Positions 1 through 8,253 of a stretch of DNA of 64,000 nucleotides are shown piece after piece. Each line of letters begins with the position of its first letter. Position 1 is the first letter of the stretch. A program made the translations under genes and the position numbers. The stretch is from Marinobacter segnicrescens (GTDB lineage Bacteria > Pseudomonadota > Gammaproteobacteria > Pseudomonadales > Oleiphilaceae), in assembly GCF_900111555.1 (NCBI RefSeq), contig NZ_FOHZ01000001.1, positions 372,001 to 436,000 on the forward strand, given 5' to 3'. The notes below the pieces were generated by a model, which saw only the letters and a program-made list of their open reading frames with translations, had not been told where the DNA came from and did not search any database.

Positions 1-864
1 ATTCTTCACTTTGGCAGACATGGCCTGTTTGAGTTCCCGCTCCATGTTCTTCTTCACTTCCTCGCGGAAGGCTTCCTCGGAGTCAGCCTCGATACCGAAA
101 CGCTGGAAGAACTCCTCGTTCAATTCAGGCAGCTGGGCTTCTTCGACTTTCTTGACGCTGATTTCGAACTTCGCCGGCTTACCCTTGAGGTCCTCGTTAT
201 GGTAGTCCTCGGGGAAGGTCACCTCGACCTCGATGTCTTCACCGGCCTTGGCGCCAACAATGCCTTTCTCGAAACCGGGGATCATCTGGCCAGAACCCAG
301 CTCCAGGCGATGGTCCTGGGCTTCGCCGCCCTCAAAGGCTTCACCATCAATGTAACCCTTGAAGTCAATGGTTACGGTGTCCTTGTTCTTGGACTTGCGC
401 TTGACTTCCTTCATGGTGGCCTGCTGACGACGCAGGTTATCGATCATCTTGTCGATATCCTTGTCGGTCACCTCGGCGACCATCTTCTCGACCTCGATCT
501 TGCTCAGGTCACCGAGTTCGATTTCCGGCAGAACCTCGAAAATGGCAACGAACTCCAGGTCCTTGCCCTCTTCCATCGTCTTCGGCTCGAAACGGGGCCA
601 GCCCGCCGGGGACACATCACTCTCTTCCAGTGCCTTGACGTAACTGTCACGCATGACTTCGCCAACCACTTCCTGGCGAACGCTGTCACCGAAACGACGC
701 TTGACTACCTTGTAGGGCACCTTGCCGGGACGGAAGCCATTCATACGGACGGTGCGCGCGGTTTCCTGAAGACGCTTTTCAACCGCCTTGTCAATTTCCT
801 GGGCGGGCACACCAATCGTCATCCGACGTTCGATGTTTGACGTCGTTTCAACAGACACTTGCAT
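1..864 (-). CDS. tig: Trigger factor (partial, C-terminus off the window)
   Basis: Ribosome-associated chaperone and peptidyl-prolyl isomerase that meets nascent chains at the exit tunnel. The frame starts at an ATG on the minus strand (862-864) with GAGGAA just upstream and stays open to the window edge. About 288 of the usual ~430-440 residues are present, and part of the C-terminal cradle domain is missing. The ribosome-binding signature GFRPGKVP lies at residues 43-50, and the FKBP-type domain follows from about residue 150 (TIDFKGYIDGEAFEGG). In Pseudomonas this gene follows a tRNA block directly and leads into clpP-clpX-lon; here about 10 kb of accessory genes separate it from those tRNAs. 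Confidence 0.96.
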   Translation of the reverse strand, partial: MQVSVETTSNIERRMTIGVPAQEIDKAVEKRLQETARTVRMNGFRPGKVPYKVVKRRFGDSVRQEVVGEVMRDSYVKALEESDVSPAGWPRFEPKTMEEGKDLEFVAIFEVLPEIELGDLSKIEVEKMVAEVTDKDIDKMIDNLRRQQATMKEVKRKSKNKDTVTIDFKGYIDGEAFEGGEAQDHRLELGSGQMIPGFEKGIVGAKAGEDIEVEVTFPEDYHNEDLKGKPAKFEISVKKVEEAQLPELNEEFFQRFGIEADSEEAFREEVKKNMERELKQAMSAKVKN

Positions 865-1202
865 GGAAGTTCCTCAAATTACCGAATCAGTTAAGTGGAT
901 TTGGGTTTGGTTAAAAGGCGTAGTCTATCACGGAACAAACAATGGAGAGAATCACCTGGAACGCAGGAAATCGGGCATCGAATGGCAGGAAAGCGATTTT
1001 GTGACCGGAATACGGGAGAGGGCCTAGGATTCGCATATCAACCGGCGCAGCATCGCAGAATGCGTCAGGAACTTCCGCATTAGTAGGTGCAGGAGCCAAC
1101 CCACCCCACCTCCCACACCCATACGCTAGCCACCCATCCCTGCTTATGGCCTCATAATTGCTTAAGCTAAGCAATTAATACCCCATCTACACGGAGCACC
1201 TT
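865..1202. other. Intergenic region between tig and the accessory block
   Basis: About 340 bp without a convincing gene. It must contain the leftward tig promoter and the rightward promoter of the AtzH-like gene, and it forms the left boundary of the accessory block. I see no insertion-sequence ends and no copy of the tRNA-Leu 3' end that would mark an attachment site. The one clear motif is the inverted repeat at 1155-1177, listed separately. Confidence 0.6.
1155..1177. promoter_or_regulatory. Perfect inverted repeat, candidate operator
   Basis: Nine-base arms (TAATTGCTT and AAGCAATTA) flank a 5-base spacer, 26 bp before the ATG of the AtzH-like gene. The size and position suit a dimeric repressor site. 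The GntR/FCD regulator encoded at 6268-6984 is the obvious candidate to bind it, but that is inference. A related ATTGCTCAA occurs at 7023-7031, between the regulator and the amidohydrolase gene. Confidence 0.5.
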
Positions 1203-1580
1203 ATGGAGATCAACCTGCCCGACGTTGTCGCGGAAGTCACTGCTGTGTTCGAGCAGTATGAAAAAGCCCTGATCGAGAATGACGTCGAGGTACTCGACGG
1301 CCTGTTCTGGAACGACCCCCGAGTGGTCCGCTACGGCGCCGGTGAAAACCTCTACGGCTACGACCAGATTGCTGAATTCCGTAAATCCCGGCCCTCGAAG
1401 GGGCTGGAGCGCACTTTGCGCAACACCGTCATCACCACCCACGGCACGGACCTGGCGACGGTCTGGACCGAATTCCTGCGGCCCGGCGTGAACCGGGTCG
1501 GCCGCCAGAGCCAGGTCTGGACCCGTCAGCCAGAGGGCTGGCGGGTGGTGGCCGCCCACGTCTCGTTCATGGACGCCTGA
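1203..1580 (+). CDS. AtzH/HpxZ-like protein (DUF3225, NTF2/SnoaL fold)
   Basis: A 125-residue protein of the AtzH-like (DUF3225) family, a small cone-shaped NTF2-like fold. Recognisable family features are the N-terminal helix with NDVEVLDGLFWNDP, then VVRYGAGENLYGYDQI and the C-terminal WTRQPEGWRVVAAHVSF. In the cyanuric acid pathway AtzH works between the AtzE amidase and allophanate hydrolase; HpxZ of the same family sits in oxalurate/purine clusters. The start has GGAG at 1193-1196. The gene stands alone behind its own palindrome but shares its strand and setting with the amidohydrolase and amidase genes at 7126-9743, which supports a role in the same pathway. The substrate is not known. 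Confidence 0.8.
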   Translation: MEINLPDVVAEVTAVFEQYEKALIENDVEVLDGLFWNDPRVVRYGAGENLYGYDQIAEFRKSRPSKGLERTLRNTVITTHGTDLATVWTEFLRPGVNRVGRQSQVWTRQPEGWRVVAAHVSFMDA

Positions 1581-1825
1581 GCCATCCCCTGTCGGCACCG
1601 GAACCAACCCGGAACTGAACCCTGTACACACCTCATCTCATCAGGTCGTCAGCATCACCATCCTGTGATGGATGGCGGCCTGAGCCTGCATCGTTTTAGG
1701 ACAGACCTGCACGAACTCCGTGCATAACCACTCCATTCCAAACACTGCCCGACCGTATTCACGGACATAATGACAGTATCTATCTGTTTCTATGCATTAA
1801 ATTATAACTGGCATTACTTGTGCTT

Positions 1826-1837
1826 ATTGTATGCAAT
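1826..1837. promoter_or_regulatory. ATTG-N4-CAAT palindrome, candidate GntR operator
   Basis: ATTGTATGCAAT lies 31 bp before the VOC gene start and just ahead of the five-gene transport/oxidation run. It resembles the ATTGTAnnCAAT-type half-site arrangement seen for some FCD-type GntR regulators. Its location and its partial similarity to the 1155-1177 repeat suggest shared control; this is inference. Confidence 0.4.
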
Positions 1838-1868
1838 CCAAGTTACCTGCAACAGGAGTCTGTCGGGC

Positions 1869-2354
1869 ATGCAGATTACCGGGCTATTCCACATCGCCAT
1901 CAAGACGTCGAACCTGGCCGCCACCGTGGCCTTCTATGAGGCGTTCATCGGCCTGCACACGGTCACACGTCCGGATTTCGGCTATCCCGGCGCCTGGCTC
2001 GCCACCCCCGGTGGTGAAGCCATCATTCATGTCTACGCCGGAGGTCCGGCGCTGGGACCAGACGGCATTGTCGCCACCGGTACGGCGGCCATTGACCACG
2101 TTTCCCTGAACGCCACCGGCTATCACCGCTTTCGTGACGCCTTCGCAACCGCAGGCCTCGACTGGCGGGAGTTTCTCGTGCCGGGCACGGATCTCTGGCA
2201 ACTGTTCATCTACGACCCCAGCGGAGTGCAGCTGGAACTGACTTTCGACGGCCGGACGGAGGAAGGGCCGCCACCAGAAATGAGTGAACACCGGTGCTAC
2301 CGCGCCGGAACCTGTTTTTTCAACCCAGACCTCTACCGTCACCTCGGGAGTTAA
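1869..2354 (+). CDS. VOC (glyoxalase/extradiol dioxygenase) family protein
   Basis: A 161-residue single-module vicinal oxygen chelate protein. The start at 1869 is chosen because AGGAG (1854-1858) is well spaced; the open frame runs 33 codons further upstream without such a signal. Candidate metal ligands are the histidine of GLFHIAIKTSN, the histidine of AIDHVSLNA and the glutamate of GVQLELTF, which is the usual His-His-Glu layout. The family includes glyoxalases, ring-cleaving dioxygenases and epimerases, so the reaction cannot be read from sequence. It heads a same-strand run with the ABC transporter and the flavin monooxygenase, which suggests a step in catabolism of the imported compound. 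Confidence 0.8.
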   Translation: MQITGLFHIAIKTSNLAATVAFYEAFIGLHTVTRPDFGYPGAWLATPGGEAIIHVYAGGPALGPDGIVATGTAAIDHVSLNATGYHRFRDAFATAGLDWREFLVPGTDLWQLFIYDPSGVQLELTFDGRTEEGPPPEMSEHRCYRAGTCFFNPDLYRHLGS

Positions 2355-2358
2355 CCCC

Positions 2359-3363
2359 ATGATCAAACGCTTCCCCCCGCTGCAGCGCGCAGCACTCGCA
2401 ACCACTGTCTGTATCAGCCTGATGACGGCCGGCATGGCCGCTGCCGCCGATCTGGTCCGGGTCGGCTCCTTCCCGGTCGCATCATCCTTGCCCTATTACG
2501 TTGCCAAGGACCGGGGCTACTTTGCCGAACAGGGCATTGAAACCGAGGAGGTCCGTCTGATGGGTGGCCCGGCTCTGCTCAGCGCTCTTATTTCGGGCCA
2601 GATCGACGCGGCTGCCAACCTGGTCACCCTGGAAGGCATGAACGGCAACCTGCTGCGTGCCGGCGTTGCCACCTACATTGCCATCAATGGCCAGAACACC
2701 GAGTACCCGATGGAGCAGTACGTCGCCCATGGCCGGCTCGGCATCGAAACCCTGGAAGAACTCGTCAATGTGGACAAGCGTCCGCTGAGGGTCATGTCGG
2801 CACCGGGACCGGCCAATATGGCGGTGGCCCGGGCGGGTCTGTCGGCCGTCGGGCTGACCGAAGGCCAGGACTACATCCTCAACGAGCTGGCCATGAACCT
2901 GCACGTCGAAGCCATGCTGGCGGGCACCTTTGATCTGGGCATGACGCTGGAACCCAATGCCACGGTCATGCTGGGCCGCGGCAACCTGGTGGCTATTGAG
3001 TCCGGCATCATCGCCAACCGGGTGATCCAGCGTGAGGGTGCCCAGGCCTGGGCCGCCGGTGCTGCTCTCAATCAGGCCTTTATCGACGCCAATCCGGATG
3101 TTGCCCGACGCTTTGCCCTGGCCTGGAGCAAGGCGGTAGACGACATCGCCAATGACCCGGGCGCCCGCGAGTCCCTGAAAGGCAACACCTTTACCCCGGA
3201 TGACATTGCCGCCACCGTGCCGCTGCCGAAATTCACCATGATCAAGGACCTGGACGATCAGGATCTTGCGGACTTCCAGACCTTCCTCGACTGGGGCACT
3301 GAACTGGGCCTGATGCGCCAGAACGTCGCTGCCAGCACCTTCCTGAAAGACCTGGAGAACTGA
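2359..3363 (+). CDS. NMT1/TauA-type ABC transporter substrate-binding protein
   Basis: A 334-residue periplasmic binding protein of the NitT/TauT (NMT1/THI5-like) class. The start at 2359 follows GGGAG and is 4 bp after the VOC stop. An N-terminal signal peptide (MIKRF... hydrophobic core ...AGMAAAADL) is followed by VRVGSFPVASSLPYYVAKD and GYFAEQGIETE, typical of the first lobe. Relatives carry nitrate, sulfonates, thiamine pyrimidines and riboflavin. Here the neighbouring ring-opening enzymes suggest a small, probably N-heterocyclic, ligand. It is the first of three contiguous transporter genes. Confidence 0.9.
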   Translation: MIKRFPPLQRAALATTVCISLMTAGMAAAADLVRVGSFPVASSLPYYVAKDRGYFAEQGIETEEVRLMGGPALLSALISGQIDAAANLVTLEGMNGNLLRAGVATYIAINGQNTEYPMEQYVAHGRLGIETLEELVNVDKRPLRVMSAPGPANMAVARAGLSAVGLTEGQDYILNELAMNLHVEAMLAGTFDLGMTLEPNATVMLGRGNLVAIESGIIANRVIQREGAQAWAAGAALNQAFIDANPDVARRFALAWSKAVDDIANDPGARESLKGNTFTPDDIAATVPLPKFTMIKDLDDQDLADFQTFLDWGTELGLMRQNVAASTFLKDLEN

Positions 3364-3367
3364 CACC

Positions 3368-4228
3368 ATGGCCCTGAAGCTTGCCAAACCCGAACCGCCG
3401 ATGGCCCCGCCGCCAGAGGACAGTCGCGGCCGCAACCCGGAGCTGGAAGAGCGCCTGCGCTGGTTTCCACCCAATACTCACATCACCATCCGCGGCCTCG
3501 ACAAGGCCTTCGGGGACACCACCATCTACGAAGGTTTCGACCTGAACATTCCGCGGGGCAAGATCACCTCGGTGTTCGGCCCCAATGGATGCGGAAAAAG
3601 CACCCTGATCAACATGATCTCCGGGCTGATACCTTACGATGGCGGCGAAATCCTGTTCGATGGCAAGTCCCTGAGCGAGACCCACATCAGCTATGTGTTC
3701 CAGAATTACCGGGAAGCGCTGTTTCCGTGGATGCGGGCCATCGACAACATCCACTACCCCCTGAAACTCATGGGGGTGCCGGCTGCCGAGCGCAAACGCC
3801 GGGTCGACGCGCTGATCGAGAGCTTTGACGTGCCCATCGACTTCAACGCCTACCCCTATCAGCTTTCCGGCGGCCAGATGCAGACCATCTGCATCATGCG
3901 GGCGCTGGTGGTGGATCCGGAGGTGCTGTTTCTGGATGAACCCTTCTCGGCACTGGACTACGAAATGACCCTGCTGATGCGGGATCGCCTGCAGAAGATC
4001 TTCCAGGAACGGGGCACCACCATGATGATGGTGTCCCACAACCTCGAAGACGCCGTCTGGCTGGCGGACCACATTCTGCTGCTGACCCGCAAACCGACAC
4101 GGATTGCCGACATGGTGGCCTTTGAGGCCGACCGGCCCCGTACCGCCACCACTGTGTCTGACCCGGAGTTCGTGCGGGTACAGAAGCATTGCCTGGAAAT
4201 CTTCCTGAAAGAGGCCAGTGTCCGATGA
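3368..4228 (+). CDS. NitT/TauT-type ABC transporter ATP-binding protein
   Basis: A 286-residue cytoplasmic ATPase that powers the importer. All nucleotide-binding motifs are intact: Walker A GPNGCGKST, Q-loop VFQNYREALFPW, signature LSGGQMQ, Walker B VLFLDEPFSALD and H-loop MVSHNLEDA. It has an N-terminal extension of about 40 residues rich in proline and charged residues before the core fold. The gene begins 4 bp after the binding-protein stop, and its stop overlaps the permease start (ATGA), so the three genes are a translationally coupled unit. Confidence 0.93.
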   Translation: MALKLAKPEPPMAPPPEDSRGRNPELEERLRWFPPNTHITIRGLDKAFGDTTIYEGFDLNIPRGKITSVFGPNGCGKSTLINMISGLIPYDGGEILFDGKSLSETHISYVFQNYREALFPWMRAIDNIHYPLKLMGVPAAERKRRVDALIESFDVPIDFNAYPYQLSGGQMQTICIMRALVVDPEVLFLDEPFSALDYEMTLLMRDRLQKIFQERGTTMMMVSHNLEDAVWLADHILLLTRKPTRIADMVAFEADRPRTATTVSDPEFVRVQKHCLEIFLKEASVR

Positions 4229-4992
4229 ACGCAATTGAACGCTCTATCCAGTCCGCCAAACCCCTGTGGGGCGTGCTGGGCCTGCTGGCCGTATGGTGGC
4301 TGGTGTGGAAGATCAAAGTGGCTGACCCGGTGCTGCTGCCATCGCCCCAGGCGACAATGTTCAGCCTCTGGTCCGGCATGACCGATGGCAGCCTGTGGCA
4401 CGATTTCGTGGCTACCGTCAGGCTGACCACCGTGTCTTTTCTCCTGGCAGCTGTTATTGCCATTCCGCTGGGTATTTTCCTGGGGTCGTCCGTACCCCTG
4501 TACCGATCGGTGGAGTTCATCATTGATTTCTTCCGCTCGACCCCAGCCTCGGCGCTGTTCCCGTTGTTTCTGGTGCTGTTTGGCACCGGCGACCTTTCCA
4601 AGATTCTGGTGACCGCCTTCGGCGCCGGACTGGTGATCCTGTTCAACGTCGCCTATGGCGTGATGAACGCCCGTCAGACTCGCCTGCTGGCGGCTAAAGT
4701 GATGGGCGCCAACAAGCTGCAGACCCTGCGGGACGTGATGTTCTGGGAATCCCTGCCACAAACCTTCATCGGCCTGCGTAACGGTATTTCCCTGGCCCTG
4801 GTCATCGTGATCGTGGCGGAAATGTTCATCGGCTCCACCGAAGGCCTCGGCCACCGTCTGGTGGAGGCCCAGATGCTGTTCCGGATGCCGGAAATGTACG
4901 CCGCCATTTTCGCCGCCGGCGCCCTGGGTTACGGCCTTAACTGGAGCTCGGTGATGATCGAGAAACGCATTGTCCACTGGGGAGGTAAATAA
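4225..4992 (+). CDS. NitT/TauT-type ABC transporter permease
   Basis: A 255-residue inner-membrane permease of the binding-protein-dependent transport family, with about six membrane spans. The ATG at 4225 overlaps the ATPase stop and is preferred over an upstream in-frame ATG at 4189. The cytoplasmic coupling loop (the EAA region) is visible around AAKVMGANKLQTLRDVMFWE, followed by LPQTFIGLRNGISLAL. The stop overlaps the start of the monooxygenase gene (TAATG), which ties transport to the first catabolic step. Confidence 0.92.
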   Translation: MNAIERSIQSAKPLWGVLGLLAVWWLVWKIKVADPVLLPSPQATMFSLWSGMTDGSLWHDFVATVRLTTVSFLLAAVIAIPLGIFLGSSVPLYRSVEFIIDFFRSTPASALFPLFLVLFGTGDLSKILVTAFGAGLVILFNVAYGVMNARQTRLLAAKVMGANKLQTLRDVMFWESLPQTFIGLRNGISLALVIVIVAEMFIGSTEGLGHRLVEAQMLFRMPEMYAAIFAAGALGYGLNWSSVMIEKRIVHWGGK

Positions 4993-6251
4993 TGTCTGGC
5001 AAGCCCCTGAATATTGTCATCAGTGGTGCCGGGGTCGCCGGTGCTATTGTCGCCGGCCTGCTCAAGAATGAGCCCGGTGTGCGGGTGACCACCCTCGAGC
5101 GGGTTGATCCCGAGGATCATTCCAATGCCGGCACCGGCCTGAATATCGGCCCCAACGCCCTGAAACTGCTGCACCAGGCGGACCCGGCCCTGTGTGCGAA
5201 ACTGCGGGCGCCGGGCATCAGTCTGCCCTGGCAGAGCTGGCGCACCTCCCTCACGGATGGCACCGAGCTGATGAATCTCACCCTGACGGAGGTGGCGGAC
5301 AACGACGGCATCCGCATCCGCTGGGCCGACCTGTATCAGCAACTGCGCAGCCACGCCCGGGAACAGATTCACTTCAACACCCAGGTCACCGACATGGCCT
5401 ATGCCTCCGACGCCAGCGACTCGCCGTTGCGGGTGAGCTGGTCCGCCACCGATGGCAGCACCCGCCACGAAGACCATGAGGTGGACCTGTTGATTGCCGG
5501 CGATGGCCGCTACTCCGCCGTGCGGGAAACCTTTCTCGGCAAACCAGAGCCAAGGCCCCTGGGGGTGGTGATCTATCGGGTCCTGGTGCCGGACACCGCC
5601 AACGGTCTGATTGATGACTATGAGCAGTGGTTTAACGGTCCCTACCGTTTGCTGGCCTTCCGGGTGCCGGGCAATGCCATCTACATTGCCGGCTCCTTCC
5701 CGATCACCCCCGGCGCCAGTATCGACGATGATGCCCGCAGTGCTGAGCACCTGCGGGCCCTGTACACACCGCAGCAGGGCACGGCCAGCGACCAGGCCCG
5801 CTTCCTGATCGACAACATCTGCCGGTATGTGGATGACATTCACTGGGCCCGGGTGGCCGAGATCGAACCGGCGTTTACCGACCAGCGGGGCCGGGTACTG
5901 TTACTGGGGGACGCCGCCCACGCCATGGTGCCAACCCTCGGTCAGGGCGCCACCAGTGCCATTGAAGACGCCTGCGTCGCGGCCGCCATGATACGGGATG
6001 CGGTCAGGGCAGGGCCGGTGTCGGTAGCGGCGCTGACCGCTCGTATCGGTGAAGCACGCATGGCCCGGGCGCAGTTCATCATGGACCTGTCCCGGGACGC
6101 GTCAGACACCATGTTGCCGGGATCCGACACCGTGGCTATGACCCGCAAGAAAACGCAGTCAGAATTTCTGGGCCAGCTCAGTGAGCTGTTCCGGGCAACG
6201 ACCCCGGGGCAGGCGCCGGAATCCGGTGGCGAGCAACGGAAGGCCAGCTGA
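4992..6251 (+). CDS. FAD-dependent aromatic-ring monooxygenase (PHBH fold)
   Basis: A 419-residue group A flavoprotein monooxygenase. The N-terminal Rossmann motif is at residues 12-17 (GAGVAG). The second FAD-contact motif GDAAHAMVPTLGQGA lies near residue 300, and a central substrate-binding region sits between. Such enzymes use NAD(P)H and O2 to hydroxylate activated aromatic or heteroaromatic rings; HpxO urate hydroxylase and several N-heterocycle hydroxylases are relatives. It is the last gene of the VOC-transporter run and ends 16 bp short of the convergent GntR gene. The specific substrate is inference: an imported N-heterocycle that needs hydroxylation before ring opening. Confidence 0.87.
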   Translation: MSGKPLNIVISGAGVAGAIVAGLLKNEPGVRVTTLERVDPEDHSNAGTGLNIGPNALKLLHQADPALCAKLRAPGISLPWQSWRTSLTDGTELMNLTLTEVADNDGIRIRWADLYQQLRSHAREQIHFNTQVTDMAYASDASDSPLRVSWSATDGSTRHEDHEVDLLIAGDGRYSAVRETFLGKPEPRPLGVVIYRVLVPDTANGLIDDYEQWFNGPYRLLAFRVPGNAIYIAGSFPITPGASIDDDARSAEHLRALYTPQQGTASDQARFLIDNICRYVDDIHWARVAEIEPAFTDQRGRVLLLGDAAHAMVPTLGQGATSAIEDACVAAAMIRDAVRAGPVSVAALTARIGEARMARAQFIMDLSRDASDTMLPGSDTVAMTRKKTQSEFLGQLSELFRATTPGQAPESGGEQRKAS

Positions 6252-6267
6252 GCAGCGGCAGGGGTGG

Positions 6268-6984
6268 TCAGCTGGAGGCCATGGCCTCCAGCTGCTTCAG
6301 CACGCTGAACTTGTCTGGCAGGTGGCGGCACAACACCGCCTGCAGGGCCGGGCCGTCCCGGCGCTGCAGGGCGTCAAGGATACGTTCATGATCCTCCACC
6401 GACCGGCGCCAGCTCTCAGGCAGGGCGTTGACGTTGTAACGGTAGGGCTGGACCAGGGCATTGAGCCCCTCCAGCTGACGCACCAGCACCGGGTTACCGG
6501 AAGCCTCGATGATCTTCTGGTGGATCGCCTGATTGCACTTGAAGTAGTTGAGGCGCTCACCCTGCTGATAACAGCCGATCATCTGCCTGTGCAGTTCTGC
6601 GATGGCGGCAATGTCGGCCTCGGTTGCCCGGGTGGCGGCCAGCAGGCCGGCATGGCCATCCAGGGTGGCGATCACCTCGAAGGTGTCCATCAGTTCGGCC
6701 AGCTCCATACGCCGGACTTCTGCGCCGCGGTTGGTGCGGATAACCACCAGGCCTTCCGCGGCCAGTACCCGGAATGCCTCCCGGACCGGCGTCCGGGAAA
6801 GGCCCAGGTAATCGCTCAGGGCCTGTTCCTGAAGACGAATCCCCGGGGCCAGCTCGCCGGACACGATCAGGTCACGGATCTGCTGGACCGCCCGTTGCTG
6901 GGCCGAGAGCCTGGACCGGCGACCGGTATGCACATCCTCGGTGGCGTTGTCCGGGAAAACAAAGGCGGAGTCTGAAGGCGTCAC
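6268..6984 (-). CDS. GntR-family transcriptional regulator, FCD subfamily
   Basis: A 238-residue regulator. The winged helix at residues ~28-95 contains GIRLQEQALSDYLGLSRTPV, followed by a C-terminal FCD all-helical effector domain with the metal/effector histidines of NQAIHQKIIE and VEDHERIL. It appears to start at GTG; no suitable ATG lies upstream. The gene is divergent from the ring-opening amidohydrolase and convergent with the monooxygenase, the usual place for a local repressor that releases DNA on binding a pathway intermediate. The palindromes at 1155-1177 and 1826-1837 are candidate sites. Confidence 0.88.
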   Translation of the reverse strand: MTPSDSAFVFPDNATEDVHTGRRSRLSAQQRAVQQIRDLIVSGELAPGIRLQEQALSDYLGLSRTPVREAFRVLAAEGLVVIRTNRGAEVRRMELAELMDTFEVIATLDGHAGLLAATRATEADIAAIAELHRQMIGCYQQGERLNYFKCNQAIHQKIIEASGNPVLVRQLEGLNALVQPYRYNVNALPESWRRSVEDHERILDALQRRDGPALQAVLCRHLPDKFSVLKQLEAMASS

Positions 6985-7125
6985 GGGCGGTATCCGCTGG
7001 TTGTGAAACAGGTTCCTGACACATTGCTCAACAACATACGGTCGCAGGCATCACTTGGCAACCGCCCATGCACAACCGGACACGACCAGGGCCGTATGGC
7101 CCAGACAGAACGAGATCAAATCACC

Positions 7126-8253
7126 ATGCGCAGCCATGTTCATCGCTTTACCCTGACCGATCCCGGCAACGTCAGCCCGCTGGCTGAGGCCTTCCGGAGC
7201 GGGCAACTGGACCCGGCTACGGTGGTGGCCGTCATCGGCAAAACGCCGGGCAACGGTCTGGTCAACGATTATACCCGTGGCTACCTGACCCAGAGCCTGG
7301 CCTTGCTGATTGGCAGCCACACCGGTCAGAGCTGGCAGCAGGTGACGGAACGTGTGCCGTTCATTTTTTCCGGCGGTACCGAGGGCGTGCTCACGCCCCA
7401 CATCACGGTATTCTGCGCTGAGCCGGGTGAGCGTTCCAGGGCCAGTTCTATTTACAGCGCCAGTGCCGATACCAGCGCCTCACCCGGCCTGGCCATCGCC
7501 ACCGCCTTCACACCGGCGCTGGCGCCGGATGCCATCGGTCGCAACGGCCAGGCGCTGGCCACTGCGGAGGCGGTGCGCAATGCCATGACCGCAGCCGGCA
7601 TCAACGACCCGGCTGACGTTCACTTCGTGCAGGTCAAAGGCCCCTGCCTGACCGCCGCAAAGATGGCTGAGGCCAGATCACAGGGTCTGGCCGTTGCCGG
7701 CACCAGTGCCGACCAGTCCATGGCCCTGAGCCGGGTCGCATCGGCCTTTGGCGTCGCTCTGGCCCTGGGTGAAATTCAGGAGGACCAGTTGGAGGAAGCG
7801 GCCTTCCTGACCGACTTCCGGCTGTGGTCCGGAGTCGCCAGTTGTTCCTCCGGTATCGAGGTGTCCTGTAATGAAATCGTGCTGCTCGGCAACAGCCGAC
7901 ACTGGCAAAGCGACTACCGCATCGGCCACCGGCCCATGGCGGACGCACTGGATATCCGGGCCATCTACGACCTGATCGATGAGCTCGGGCTGGATCCCGC
8001 AGCCCCTGAGATCGCCGCCGCCTTTGTAAAATGCGAGCCGGACCGGCGCGGACTGATCCGCGGGCAACCCCACACCATGCTCAACGACGGTGACCTCAAC
8101 CCCCAGCGGCATATCCGCGGTGCGGTCGGGGCCATCGCCGCCGCCGTCTTCTCAGACACCCGGATTTTCGTGTCCGGCGGCGCCGAACATCAGGGGCCGG
8201 ATGGTGGCGGCACCGTCACCGCCATCGCCCGCAAACCGGAGCTGGCCCCATGA
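7126..8253 (+). CDS. Ring-opening amidohydrolase (AtzD/barbiturase family)
   Basis: A 375-residue member of the small cyanuric acid hydrolase/barbiturase family, which opens cyclic imides by amide hydrolysis. The fold is three repeated domains, each giving one Lys, one Arg and one Ser. I can place K39/R51/S82 (IGKT, FSGGTEG), K171/R203/S241-S242 (VQVKGP, SCSSGIEV) and K302/R331/S350 (VKCEP, VSGGAEHQGP), so all three sites look intact. The ATG at 7126 gives the normal family length; in-frame starts at 7003 or 7095 would add an unlikely tail. The stop overlaps the amidase start (ATGA). Cyanuric acid, barbituric acid or an unassigned analogue could be the substrate. Confidence 0.88.
   Translation: MRSHVHRFTLTDPGNVSPLAEAFRSGQLDPATVVAVIGKTPGNGLVNDYTRGYLTQSLALLIGSHTGQSWQQVTERVPFIFSGGTEGVLTPHITVFCAEPGERSRASSIYSASADTSASPGLAIATAFTPALAPDAIGRNGQALATAEAVRNAMTAAGINDPADVHFVQVKGPCLTAAKMAEARSQGLAVAGTSADQSMALSRVASAFGVALALGEIQEDQLEEAAFLTDFRLWSGVASCSSGIEVSCNEIVLLGNSRHWQSDYRIGHRPMADALDIRAIYDLIDELGLDPAAPEIAAAFVKCEPDRRGLIRGQPHTMLNDGDLNPQRHIRGAVGAIAAAVFSDTRIFVSGGAEHQGPDGGGTVTAIARKPELAP

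Noticed and set aside
865..1202. Possible att site or integrase remnant pairing with tRNA-Leu
   Set aside because: No copy of the tRNA-Leu 3' end and no integrase-like frame are visible at the left boundary.
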